From contig QHWY01000005.1 of assembly GCA_003223875.1 (NCBI GenBank), forward strand, positions 1-42,085: a DNA stretch of 42,085 bases. The letters are read 5' to 3'. The position numbers and the translations under genes were made by a program. The stretch is from Acidobacteriota bacterium. Lineage in GTDB: Bacteria; Acidobacteriota; Terriglobia; 20CM-2-55-15. Below the pieces are notes generated by a model. That model was not told where the DNA came from. It worked only from the letters and a program-made list of their open reading frames with translations, and did not search any database. Every line of letters begins with the position of its first letter. The first letter of the stretch is position 1. Shown here one piece after another: positions 31,529-41,183 of this stretch.

Positions 31529-34372
31529 GTGACTGTTACGAATGCCGAAGATTTTCTGGCCGGTTTGGTCCAGATTCGGGATACTGCCCAGCAACGGGCT
31601 TTCATCTCGAACGCTTCCGGTTTGCCTAGCCAGGCGCTTGTCGAATCTATTTCAACAAAAATCCGCGAACTGTTGCCGCGCGACCCGGAATTGGCTCAGA
31701 TCCTTGCCGAGACCAATCTCTATGTCGCGTCATTGCTCGACCAACCGTTAGCCTGGGCTCACGCTAACCGCTCGCTAGCACAGGTTCTATACACCATGCG
31801 GAAGTCGACCGAAGCTGATTCCTATTTTGAGAAAGCTGTCGAGCTTTTCGAAAAGGCGCAACTCCGTGGGGAAGTTGGTCGGACACTCGTCGGACAGATG
31901 GATAATTTGATGTACCTGAGCCGGTATAGCGAAGCGCTCGATCTGGCCGAGCGCGCACGCGTCGCGCTGGAAGAAGCACAGGACGTCTCGTACCTCTCCA
32001 CATTGGAGATCGCGCTCGGTAACGTCTATTACCGGCTCAATCGATATCCCGAATCTCTGAGCCATTACGACCGCGCTCAACAATTGCTGGAAAACACCGA
32101 CAACACACTGGCGCACGCGTCGCTCGCCTCGATCGGTCTGAACCGCGCCTATGTACTGACCGAAATGAACCGGTTTGACGAGGCGGTCCAATCGTTCGAG
32201 ATAACCAAAAAACATTGCGAACGTCACGGTCTTGCACTGTGGGCGGCGATTGCGGATCGCGGTATATCGCAGATGCACTTCCGGCGCGGTAATTATTCAA
32301 CCGCGTTGCGCATTCTCGAACAGGTGCGGCGGCGCCATGTGGAACTCGACGACGCACGTCGTGTCGGCCTGTGCGACATGGATCGCGCCGAAATTTATCT
32401 GGAGCTGAATCTGTTTGATGATGCGGCCAATATCGCAGCGCGCGCCTACGACATTTTCCAGCGGCTCGGTAATCGGTACGAAGCGGCAAAGTGCCTGACC
32501 TACCAAGGCATCGCATATTTCAAGACATTGCAGGACAAGGATGCGGAAAAAGCCCTATTTGCCGCCCGTGAAATTTTCGTTAAAGAAGGAAACGATCTGT
32601 GGGTGGCTGTCGTCGACTTGTGGCGGGCTCAGCTTCTCACCCGCCAGCAGCAATTCTCGACAGCTCAGGAATTGGCCCAACGTTCGGCTGAAATTTTCGA
32701 GAGCCAGCAGGCTCCGGCGCGCGCAGCGAATGCTCGGGTACTTTCGGCCCAAAGCTTTCTGGAATTAGAAGAGAGGACTCCGGCTTTACGAGAGGCCCAG
32801 AAGGCCCTCGATAGAATCGAAGGATACCATGCGCCGTGGGTTTCCTATCAGTGCTACAACACGCTGGGTCGATTGAAGGAACTCAACGGGGCGATCGATG
32901 AAGCCGAGCAGCTTTATATGAAGGCGATCGATCAAATGGAATCGTTGCGAGGCAATATTCGGTTAGACGAAATGCGGATGTCGTTCGGCCGCGACAAATA
33001 TCAGGTCTACGAAAATATTGTGAATCTGAAATTGACGAAGGGCGACGCCCGCGCCGCTTTCCAGTTTGTCGAGCGATCGAAGTCCCGAACGTTAATCGAC
33101 CTGCTCGAGAAAAATCTCGAAACGGTATGGGACACTGGTGTCGATGATTCTCCCAGGTTGCAGCGCATCCGCAAAATCCGTGAAGAACTCAATATCTTCT
33201 ACAGCCGGCTCAACGACGTCGGCACCACGGCACGGCCCGACGCCAACACGGTCACGCAAGAAGAGATCGCGCGGCGCGAGCAAGAATTGGTGGAACTGCT
33301 CAGAGAGGTAGGATCGGAAAAGTCCGGGTGGGCGACCTTGCAAAGCATGAAAATTCCGGACGTCGAAGAAGTCCAGGCCATGCTTCAGCCGGATGAAGTG
33401 ATGGTCGAATACTACACCATTGCCGATCGCGTTCAGGCGTTCATCATTACCCGCAACAAATTCGAGGTGGCCCGGAATTTAACGACAACGAGCACCGTAC
33501 GAACGGCGCTGAAGGGCTTTACATTTCAACTCTCGAAGTTTCATCTCCAACCTGCATACTTGGAATCGCATGCGCCGATGCTCTTGAAGGGCATTCAATA
33601 TCATCTTCGCGAGCTCCATCGCCATCTGATCGAGCCGATCCAAGAGAAGATTACCCGGCCTTCGTTGATTTTTGTTCCTCATCATCTTCTGCATTACGTG
33701 CCATTTCACGCCTTGTACAACGGCACAAATTACCTCATCGATTCGCAAGCCGTGAGCCGCGGCGCCAGCGCGTCGGTGCTAAAGATATGCCACGAGAAGA
33801 AGATACAAAAAACCGAACAAGATCTGGTCTTGGCTGTTGCCGACGAGATGACACCTCACATTAATGAAGAGGTCGCTGCACTCCGCGCCCTTCTTCCCAA
33901 AGGCCTTTTCTTTGTCGGGCGCGAAGCCCGGGAAGACAAGCTGCGCCGATATGGTCCGACTGCCGGCAAACTGCATATCGCGGCGCATGGAATCTTTCGC
34001 GCCGACAATCCGATGTTTTCTTCATTGAAGTTGGGTGATAGCTGGCTAAACCTCTTCGATATATTCAACCTGCAGCTCGGGGCAGAACTGACCGTGTTGA
34101 GCGCCTGCGAAACCGGGATGAGCGCCGTCTGGGAAGGAGATGAACTGCTAGGGCTGGCCCGAGGCTTCCTTTACGCGGGAACTCCATCGCTTGTCGTGAG
34201 TCTTTGGACGGTAAACGATCGCTCGACAGCTCAACTGATGCGCCGTTTCTATGAGGCTCTCCACCGCGGAGTTTCGAAAGCGCGGGCTCTACAGGAAGCC
34301 ATCTTGGATGTAAAAGCCGCGTTCCCTCACCCCTACCACTGGGCGCCGTTCATCTTGATGGGAAAGTCATGA
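31529..34372 (+). CDS. TPR-CHAT protein (caspase-like peptidase)
   Basis: A 947-residue cytoplasmic protein. Residues about 60-490 form an array of TPR helices (units such as LDLAERARVALEEAQDV, GNVYYRLNRYPESLSHYDRA, LGRLKELNGAIDEAEQLYMKA). Residues 490-620 are a helical linker. Residues about 640-947 are a CHAT peptidase domain with FVPHHLLHYVPFHAL, the catalytic His820 in LHIAAHGIF and Cys860 in LSACETG, then GFLYAGTPSLVVSLWTV and the typical ending YHWAPFILMG. Both catalytic residues are intact, so it is probably an active cysteine protease. The GTG start has a GGAG site. TPRs likely bind a partner that turns the protease on. Located after the sigma and zinc-finger genes. Confidence 0.93.
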   Translation: MTVTNAEDFLAGLVQIRDTAQQRAFISNASGLPSQALVESISTKIRELLPRDPELAQILAETNLYVASLLDQPLAWAHANRSLAQVLYTMRKSTEADSYFEKAVELFEKAQLRGEVGRTLVGQMDNLMYLSRYSEALDLAERARVALEEAQDVSYLSTLEIALGNVYYRLNRYPESLSHYDRAQQLLENTDNTLAHASLASIGLNRAYVLTEMNRFDEAVQSFEITKKHCERHGLALWAAIADRGISQMHFRRGNYSTALRILEQVRRRHVELDDARRVGLCDMDRAEIYLELNLFDDAANIAARAYDIFQRLGNRYEAAKCLTYQGIAYFKTLQDKDAEKALFAAREIFVKEGNDLWVAVVDLWRAQLLTRQQQFSTAQELAQRSAEIFESQQAPARAANARVLSAQSFLELEERTPALREAQKALDRIEGYHAPWVSYQCYNTLGRLKELNGAIDEAEQLYMKAIDQMESLRGNIRLDEMRMSFGRDKYQVYENIVNLKLTKGDARAAFQFVERSKSRTLIDLLEKNLETVWDTGVDDSPRLQRIRKIREELNIFYSRLNDVGTTARPDANTVTQEEIARREQELVELLREVGSEKSGWATLQSMKIPDVEEVQAMLQPDEVMVEYYTIADRVQAFIITRNKFEVARNLTTTSTVRTALKGFTFQLSKFHLQPAYLESHAPMLLKGIQYHLRELHRHLIEPIQEKITRPSLIFVPHHLLHYVPFHALYNGTNYLIDSQAVSRGASASVLKICHEKKIQKTEQDLVLAVADEMTPHINEEVAALRALLPKGLFFVGREAREDKLRRYGPTAGKLHIAAHGIFRADNPMFSSLKLGDSWLNLFDIFNLQLGAELTVLSACETGMSAVWEGDELLGLARGFLYAGTPSLVVSLWTVNDRSTAQLMRRFYEALHRGVSKARALQEAILDVKAAFPHPYHWAPFILMGKS

Positions 34373-34373
34373 T

Positions 34374-34442
34374 GGAGAAATTCGGGGACAGTGAGCAATT
34401 TCTTGCCGTTTCAGAAATTGCTCACTGTCCCCGAATTTCTCC
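34374..34442. repeat. 69-bp perfect palindromic element between CHAT and mutase genes
   Basis: Two perfect 29-bp arms (core GGGGACAGTGAGCAATTTC and its complement) flank an 11-bp loop. It starts one base after the CHAT stop and ends 19 bp before the mutase ATG. GGGGACAGT-type palindromes are of the sort associated with REP/RAYT elements. As RNA it would form a very strong hairpin at the CHAT mRNA end. Confidence 0.85.
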
Positions 34443-34461
34443 TTTGCGGTAATCTAGTGTC

Positions 34462-36039
34462 ATGCGTGACTTGAAATCCCTCCGGCAGACCGATTCCGGT
34501 ATCGAGTGGGAGTCTTTCTACCGGCCTAATAAGGAAACGCGCAATGATTTGCCCGGCGAATATCCCTACACACGAGGCATTCAGCCGAACATGTATCGCG
34601 GCCGGCTCTGGACGATGCGCCAGTATGCTGGGTTCGGATCGGCTGCGGAAACCAATCAACGATTCAAATACCTTCTTGCCCACGGACAAACGGGTCTTTC
34701 CGTCGCTTTCGACCTGCCGACACAGATGGGATTGGATTCGGATCATACGCTTGCGGCCGGTGAAGTTGGAAAAGTCGGTGTAGCCATTGATACCCTTCGC
34801 GACATGGAAACGGTGTTTGAGGGTATTCCGCTGGATCAAGTCTCGACTTCAATGACTATTAACGCGACCGCCGCAATCCTGCTCGCGATGTACATCGCCG
34901 TCGCGAAGAAGCAGGGTCTGTCACCGCTGGTCATCAACGGCACGGTTCAAAACGACATTCTGAAGGAATACATTGCTCGCGGTTTGTACATTTATCCGCC
35001 GCGGTTCTCACTCCGGCTGGTCACCGATGTTTTTGATTATTGCCGCGAGAACGTACCCAATTGGAATACGATTTCGATTAGCGGCTACCACATTCGAGAG
35101 GCCGGCTCGACTGCGATACAGGAGCTCGCTTTCACGTTCGCGAACGCGATTATGTATGTGCAAGCGGCAGTCGATTCGGGCTTGGACATTGATTCCTTTG
35201 CGCCGCGGCTATCGTTTTTCTTCGATACCCATAATGATTTTCTGGAAGAGATCTCGAAATTCCGCGCCGCCCGACGCATATGGGCGAAGATCACCAAGGA
35301 ACGGTTTGGCGCCAGGAACCCAAAGTCATGGATGCTTCGATTCCATGCGCAAACCGCCGGCTCATCACTCACAGCACAACAGCCGGACAACAACGTCATT
35401 CGTGTTGCTATACAGGCGTTGGCGGCGGTACTGGGCGGTACCCAATCCTTACATACAAATTCGAAAGACGAAGCACTTGCGATCCCCACCGAAGAGGCTG
35501 CGCGGCTAGCCCTTCGAACTCAGCAGATCATTGCATACGAATCCGGCGTCACAAGCACAGTTGATCCGGTTGGTGGGTCTTATGCCATCGAAACGCTCAC
35601 TGAAAAGATCGAAGCCGGCGTCGGACAATTGCTCGAAAAGATCGATGGTCTTGGAGGTATGCTGACCGCAATCGAAAGCGGTTGGATACAGTGCCAGATT
35701 CAAGAGGCGGCATACCGATACCAGCGATCGATCGAGGAGAAAGATCGAATTATTGTAGGAGTCAACCAGTTTCAGACCGAAGAGGAACAGAAAATTCCGA
35801 TCCACATTTCGGATCCCGCACTTGAAGCAGCTCAAATTGAAAATCTTTCCCAGACCCGGGCTAACCGTAACGAGTCTGCGGCGCGCGGCGCGCTCGACCG
35901 TCTAGAAAATGCCGCAAGGGGTTCGCAAAACCTGATGCCGTACATACTTGAAGCCGTTGAAGCCTACGCGACCGTGGGGGAAATTTCGGATGCTTTCCGT
36001 AGAGCCCACGGCGAATACCGGGAGGCTTTGACGATTTGA
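34462..36039 (+). CDS. Methylmalonyl-CoA mutase large (catalytic) subunit, separate-domain type
   Basis: A 525-residue acyl-CoA mutase barrel domain: [26 protein letters not shown] near residue 34, [16 protein letters not shown] near 80, [11 protein letters not shown] with active-site His210, and [18 protein letters not shown] near 295. The enzyme interconverts methylmalonyl-CoA and succinyl-CoA using adenosylcobalamin. The usual C-terminal B12-binding domain (DxHxxG motif) is missing, so this is the heteromeric form that needs a separate small subunit, not found in the window. A different CoA mutase such as isobutyryl- or ethylmalonyl-type cannot be ruled out. It fits with the cobalamin operon at the other end. 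The stop overlaps oppD. Confidence 0.88.
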   Translation: MRDLKSLRQTDSGIEWESFYRPNKETRNDLPGEYPYTRGIQPNMYRGRLWTMRQYAGFGSAAETNQRFKYLLAHGQTGLSVAFDLPTQMGLDSDHTLAAGEVGKVGVAIDTLRDMETVFEGIPLDQVSTSMTINATAAILLAMYIAVAKKQGLSPLVINGTVQNDILKEYIARGLYIYPPRFSLRLVTDVFDYCRENVPNWNTISISGYHIREAGSTAIQELAFTFANAIMYVQAAVDSGLDIDSFAPRLSFFFDTHNDFLEEISKFRAARRIWAKITKERFGARNPKSWMLRFHAQTAGSSLTAQQPDNNVIRVAIQALAAVLGGTQSLHTNSKDEALAIPTEEAARLALRTQQIIAYESGVTSTVDPVGGSYAIETLTEKIEAGVGQLLEKIDGLGGMLTAIESGWIQCQIQEAAYRYQRSIEEKDRIIVGVNQFQTEEEQKIPIHISDPALEAAQIENLSQTRANRNESAARGALDRLENAARGSQNLMPYILEAVEAYATVGEISDAFRRAHGEYREALTI

Positions 36040-37004
36040 CCAGCGTTCTCGAAGTCAAAAATCTCAAAACTTATTTTTTCACTGAGCAAGGAATCATCAA
36101 AGCCGTCGACGACGTTTCCTTCAGTGTTCCCAAAGGCGCTACTCTTGGCCTAGTAGGAGAAAGCGGCTGCGGGAAGAGCGTAACGGCTATGTCGATTACT
36201 CGCCTCGTCAGCGCTCCGGGGCGAATCGTCGGCGGCGAGGTTCTCTTGAACGGCTGCGATCTTCTTTCGAAGTCAGATAAGGAGATGAGGCAAGTTCGAG
36301 GCGCGCAGATTGCGATGATCTTCCAGGAGCCGATGACCGCGTTAAATCCAGTTTTTGAAGTCGGTTTTCAGATCGCTGAGGCGGTCCTTGCCCATGAAAA
36401 GGTTTCCAAGCGCGAAGCCTGGTCGCGCGCCGTGGAAGCGATGAAAGCCGTTTCGATTCCGGACCCGGAGAAACGAGCTAAGGATTATCCGCACCGGCTT
36501 TCTGGGGGTATGCGCCAGCGCATCATGATTGCGATGGCGCTGGTTTGCCATCCGGCTCTCGTCATTGCCGACGAACCGACAACGGCCCTCGATGTTACGA
36601 TTCAGGCACAGATTATCGAGTTGCTGGACAAGCTTCGCGAAGAATATCACCTCTCGTTGATTTTGATTTCACATGACTTGGGTGTGGTCGCCGAAGTCGC
36701 GGAAACCGTCGCCGTGATGTATGCAGGCAAAATTGTCGAAATCGGTCGCGCAATCGATATTTTTCACAATCCGAAGCATCCATACACAGAAGGGCTTCTT
36801 CGATCCGTCCCGCGTCTTGGTTCTAGCGTTCAAAAAAAGGACCGGCTCGAGGTGATCGAAGGCATGGTTCCGGATTTATTGCGCCTTCCCGATGGATGCT
36901 CGTTCGCCCCGCGCTGTTATAAAAGAACTGTCGAATGCACGCTCTCTCCGATTCCGCTGGAGCACGTGTCCGAAAACCATGAGGTCCGCTGCATTCATGC
37001 CTGA
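36036..37004 (+). CDS. Opp/Dpp-type peptide ABC transporter ATPase (OppD-like)
   Basis: A 322-residue ABC ATPase with Walker [15 protein letters not shown] (residue about 39), Q-loop [11 protein letters not shown], signature [15 protein letters not shown], Walker [15 protein letters not shown] and H-loop LISHDLGVV. The C-terminal oligo_HPY region includes [13 protein letters not shown] and the cysteine-bearing [15 protein letters not shown]. The start is TTG at 36036, overlapping the mutase stop. It powers a di/oligopeptide or related importer at the inner membrane. No permease or binding protein is adjacent. Substrate unknown. Confidence 0.9.
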   Translation: MTSVLEVKNLKTYFFTEQGIIKAVDDVSFSVPKGATLGLVGESGCGKSVTAMSITRLVSAPGRIVGGEVLLNGCDLLSKSDKEMRQVRGAQIAMIFQEPMTALNPVFEVGFQIAEAVLAHEKVSKREAWSRAVEAMKAVSIPDPEKRAKDYPHRLSGGMRQRIMIAMALVCHPALVIADEPTTALDVTIQAQIIELLDKLREEYHLSLILISHDLGVVAEVAETVAVMYAGKIVEIGRAIDIFHNPKHPYTEGLLRSVPRLGSSVQKKDRLEVIEGMVPDLLRLPDGCSFAPRCYKRTVECTLSPIPLEHVSENHEVRCIHA

Positions 37005-37971
37005 TGGAGCCGAGCCCCTGCTGAGGGTTCGAAATCTTAAGAAATATTTTCCCATCCGGCGGGGTCTTCTCTCACACATTGCTGGACACGTAAAAGCTGT
37101 TGACGACATCAGTTTCGACATCAATAAAGGAGAAACATTCGGCCTGGTCGGCGAATCTGGCTGTGGCAAAACTACAGCCGGCCGTGCCATTCTGCGTCTC
37201 ATTGAGCCGGATGCCGGGACTGTACGATTCGATAGCATCGATCTTCTCCAATTGCGGAAGCAAGAATTGCGCCGCAAACGGCGCGATATGCAAATCATCT
37301 TTCAGGATCCATACGCATCATTGAATCCTCGCATGACGATCCGAACAATCGTCGGCGAACCCTTTGCGATTCACCGGCTCGCCGCGGGTTTGGAGCGAGA
37401 GCACCGCGTCGCTGATCTTTTGAAGACTGTTGGCCTTGATCCCGTCATGATGAACCGGTATCCGCACGAGTTCAGTGGCGGACAGCGACAAAGAATCGGT
37501 ATCGCGCGAGCGTTGGCGCTTAAACCAAAACTTGTTGTTGCGGACGAACCGGTGTCGGCGCTGGATGTCTCGATCCAAGCGCAGATCATCAATCTGTTGG
37601 CCGATCTACAACAGCAGTTTGGATTGACTTACTTATTTATTTCGCACGCGATTCCTGTTATCGAACACATTTCAACGCGTATTGGCGTCATGTATCTGGG
37701 CGAACTAGTGGAAGTGGGGACAAGCGCCCAGATCTGTTTGGCTCCGAAGCATCCTTATACACAAGCTCTGCTCAGCGCCGTACCGATACCTGATCCCGCC
37801 GCAAAAAAACAGCGTATCGTGCTGCATGGTGACGTGCCGACTCCGATCAATCCGCCAAGCGGATGCCGATTCCATACCCGTTGTCCCATTGCCGTGGAAC
37901 GCTGCAAAACAGAAGAACCACCATTACGGCAGATCGAGGACGGCCGGGATGTGTCCTGTCATCTGGTTTGA
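36997..37971 (+). CDS. Opp/Dpp-type peptide ABC transporter ATPase (OppF-like)
   Basis: A 324-residue partner ATPase. Walker A is [15 protein letters not shown]-loop [14 protein letters not shown], signature [15 protein letters not shown], Walker [15 protein letters not shown], and the C-terminus holds [15 protein letters not shown] and [15 protein letters not shown]. The H-loop reads FISHAIPVI instead of the usual SHDL; the His is kept and only the following Asp is changed. The ATG at 36997 overlaps the oppD-like gene by 8 bp and is preferred to the upstream-open frame. With the neighbour it forms the normal heterodimer. Confidence 0.9.
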   Translation: MPDGAEPLLRVRNLKKYFPIRRGLLSHIAGHVKAVDDISFDINKGETFGLVGESGCGKTTAGRAILRLIEPDAGTVRFDSIDLLQLRKQELRRKRRDMQIIFQDPYASLNPRMTIRTIVGEPFAIHRLAAGLEREHRVADLLKTVGLDPVMMNRYPHEFSGGQRQRIGIARALALKPKLVVADEPVSALDVSIQAQIINLLADLQQQFGLTYLFISHAIPVIEHISTRIGVMYLGELVEVGTSAQICLAPKHPYTQALLSAVPIPDPAAKKQRIVLHGDVPTPINPPSGCRFHTRCPIAVERCKTEEPPLRQIEDGRDVSCHLV

Positions 37972-39137
<1,166 letters not shown>

Positions 39138-39138
<1 letters not shown>

Positions 39139-39443
39139 TGATTAAGGTGTTCTTTCAGCAACAGACGCAGGCTCCCGGTGGTATCGTTTCTTTCCTACCG
39201 CTGATTTTGATCCTTGGAATCTTTTATCTGATTGTGTTTCTTCCGGCCCGCCGGCGCCAGAAGAAGCTCCAGATGATGATTGATAATCTCAAGGCAGGAG
39301 ATAAGGTCATCACTTCGGGCGGGATTTACGGTACGATTGTGGGATTCAAAGACGACCGCATTCAACTCCGCATAGCGGAAAACGTCAAGATCGAGCTTTC
39401 CCGCAATGCTGTTACTGCGTTGCAGGGATCGGAACAAGAGTAA
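39138..39443 (+). CDS. yajC: Preprotein translocase subunit YajC
   Basis: A 101-residue membrane protein associated with SecDF. It has one membrane helix (FLPLILILGIFYLIVFLPARRRQKK, residues about 19-43) followed by the family signature LKAGDKVITSGGIYGTIVGF and a short KIELSRNAV strand. Start at ATG 39138 (or a TTG one codon earlier, 39135) overlaps the tgt stop. It lies three bases before secD, the normal tgt-yajC-secD-secF order. Confidence 0.93.
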
Positions 39444-39446
39444 GGT

Positions 39447-41054
39447 ATGAATAAACGAGTTCGCGCACGGTTTTTGATCATTCTTGGTGTGACTGTCTTG
39501 TCGATCGCATTGTTCGCAGGATTTCCTCCGACCATCGCCAAGATGAAACAAAAGGTCCAACTTGGTTTGGACCTTAGGGGCGGCACACATTTGGTGTTGC
39601 AGGTTGTCACCGATGATGCGATCCGTGCGGAGACGGACCAGGCTATTGAGAGTCTTCGGCAGCAGTTGCAACGCGACAACATCATTTTCCGTCAGCTCAC
39701 TCGCACTCAGAACAATACGTTTCAGGCGGTGGGCGTTGATCCGGCTAAGGATTCCGATTTTCGGCGAATTTTGAATGAACGTTTTACGGAATGGGACCTG
39801 ATATCGACAGCGGGCGAAGTGCCGAACACCTACACGATACGACTCAAACCTGCTCAGGAACAGGCGTATCGTGATCAATCGGTCGATCAGGCAATCAATA
39901 CGATCCGCAATCGAATCGATGCAATGGGTGTCGGTGAGACTGTCATTCAAAAGCACGGCGGTCCCGGCGAGAACGAAATCCTGGTTCAGCTCCCGGGTGT
40001 TGATGATCCGGCCCGCGTCAAGAACATCATGCAGTCGACAGCATTGCTGGAACTGAAACTTGTCGACAGCGGACCCTTCCCGAGCGCGGCCGCGGCGGCG
40101 CAGAACTATGGCGGCATTGTTCCGGCAAATCTGGAAGTGCTACCTTCGGTGGAGCGTGGAGTGCCCTCGGGCGGGGAAGGCTCCTTCTACGTCGTTCAGC
40201 GCGTGGCATCGATTTCCGGGCGCGATCTGAAAGGTGCATATCCTTCGCGCGATGAGAATGGACGTCCTGCCGTCAGCTTCAACCTCAATGCGGACGGGGC
40301 GCAGCGCTTTGGACGAGTCACAGAGGAAAATATTGGAAAGATGCTCGCTATCGTACTGGACGGACGAATTCAGTCCGCGCCTCGTATCAACGGCCGTATC
40401 ACCGACTCTGGAATCATAACGGGAGGCGCTACAGGTTTTGCGCCTCAAGCGGCTCAAGACCTCTCACTCGTGCTGCGCTCGGGCGCATTGCCCGCCTCAA
40501 TTAAGTATCTGGATGAAGAAGTTGTCGGGCCGACGCTTGGTGCGGATTCTATCCGGGCTGGTTTGACGGCCGCTATCGTGGCGCTGGTCTCAGTCGTCGT
40601 TTTCATGCTCTTTTATTACAGGTTGGCCGGGGTGAATGCGACGATCGCGATGATTCTGAATCTAGTTATTCTTTTTGGGGCTTTGGCGTATTTTGGCGCG
40701 GCGTTGACCTTACCGGGAATCGCGGGTGTGATTCTGACCATCGGTGTTGGTATCGATTCGAATGTTCTCATCTTCGAGCGTATCCGTGAGGAGTTGCGCG
40801 CCGGCAAGACGGCGGTATCGGCTGTCGTCACAAGCTTCAGCAGAGTCTTTATTACTCTGGTTGACACACATCTGGCGGCGTTGATTTCGGCCGTCTTCCT
40901 GTTCCTGTTCGGAACGGGTCCCGTAAAAGGTTTCGCGGTCACGCTGGTCATCGGCCTGATTTCCAATATGTTCACCGCCGTTTTCGTGTCGCGGACCTTG
41001 TTTGAATGGGTATTGAATCGGAAACAGCGCGCGGAGATCGCGCTTAGTATTTGA
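39447..41054 (+). CDS. secD: Protein translocase subunit SecD
   Basis: SecD and SecF use the proton gradient to help proteins leave the Sec channel on the periplasmic side. The 535-residue protein has a first membrane helix (FLIILGVTVLSIALFAGF), the LGLDLRGGTHLVLQV motif at about residue 37, a large periplasmic domain, and five more helices after about residue 365. The TIGVGIDSNVLIFERIREEL motif near 430 and the FGTGPVKGFAVTLVIGLISN stretch are the SecD hallmarks. It is intact and followed after 129 bp by secF. Confidence 0.96.
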   Translation: MNKRVRARFLIILGVTVLSIALFAGFPPTIAKMKQKVQLGLDLRGGTHLVLQVVTDDAIRAETDQAIESLRQQLQRDNIIFRQLTRTQNNTFQAVGVDPAKDSDFRRILNERFTEWDLISTAGEVPNTYTIRLKPAQEQAYRDQSVDQAINTIRNRIDAMGVGETVIQKHGGPGENEILVQLPGVDDPARVKNIMQSTALLELKLVDSGPFPSAAAAAQNYGGIVPANLEVLPSVERGVPSGGEGSFYVVQRVASISGRDLKGAYPSRDENGRPAVSFNLNADGAQRFGRVTEENIGKMLAIVLDGRIQSAPRINGRITDSGIITGGATGFAPQAAQDLSLVLRSGALPASIKYLDEEVVGPTLGADSIRAGLTAAIVALVSVVVFMLFYYRLAGVNATIAMILNLVILFGALAYFGAALTLPGIAGVILTIGVGIDSNVLIFERIREELRAGKTAVSAVVTSFSRVFITLVDTHLAALISAVFLFLFGTGPVKGFAVTLVIGLISNMFTAVFVSRTLFEWVLNRKQRAEIALSI

Positions 41055-41183
41055 AATTGAGCAGGGGGTACCCCGCGCTGCGGGCGGTGTACCGAAGTAA
41101 TCCGGGCGGTGGGTCCCGACGCCAAATAGGCGCTAAATAGTTGGAACAACGGACAACACCCGGTGTCTAAAAGGTAGTTTCGG

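Noticed and set aside
31529-34372. Type III-E CRISPR-associated TPR-CHAT (Csx29)
   Set aside because: The domain order is similar, but there is no gRAMP effector, no repeat array and no other Cas gene. The sigma factor link is of a different layout.
34371-34461. Transposase or IS end at the 69-bp palindrome
   Set aside because: No transposase frame is close by and there are no flanking direct repeats that I can see, so only a non-autonomous palindrome is supported.
36892-36996. N-terminal extension of the OppF-like protein
   Set aside because: The added 35 residues are a shadow of the OppD-like C-terminus. The ATG at 36997 gives the normal family length.
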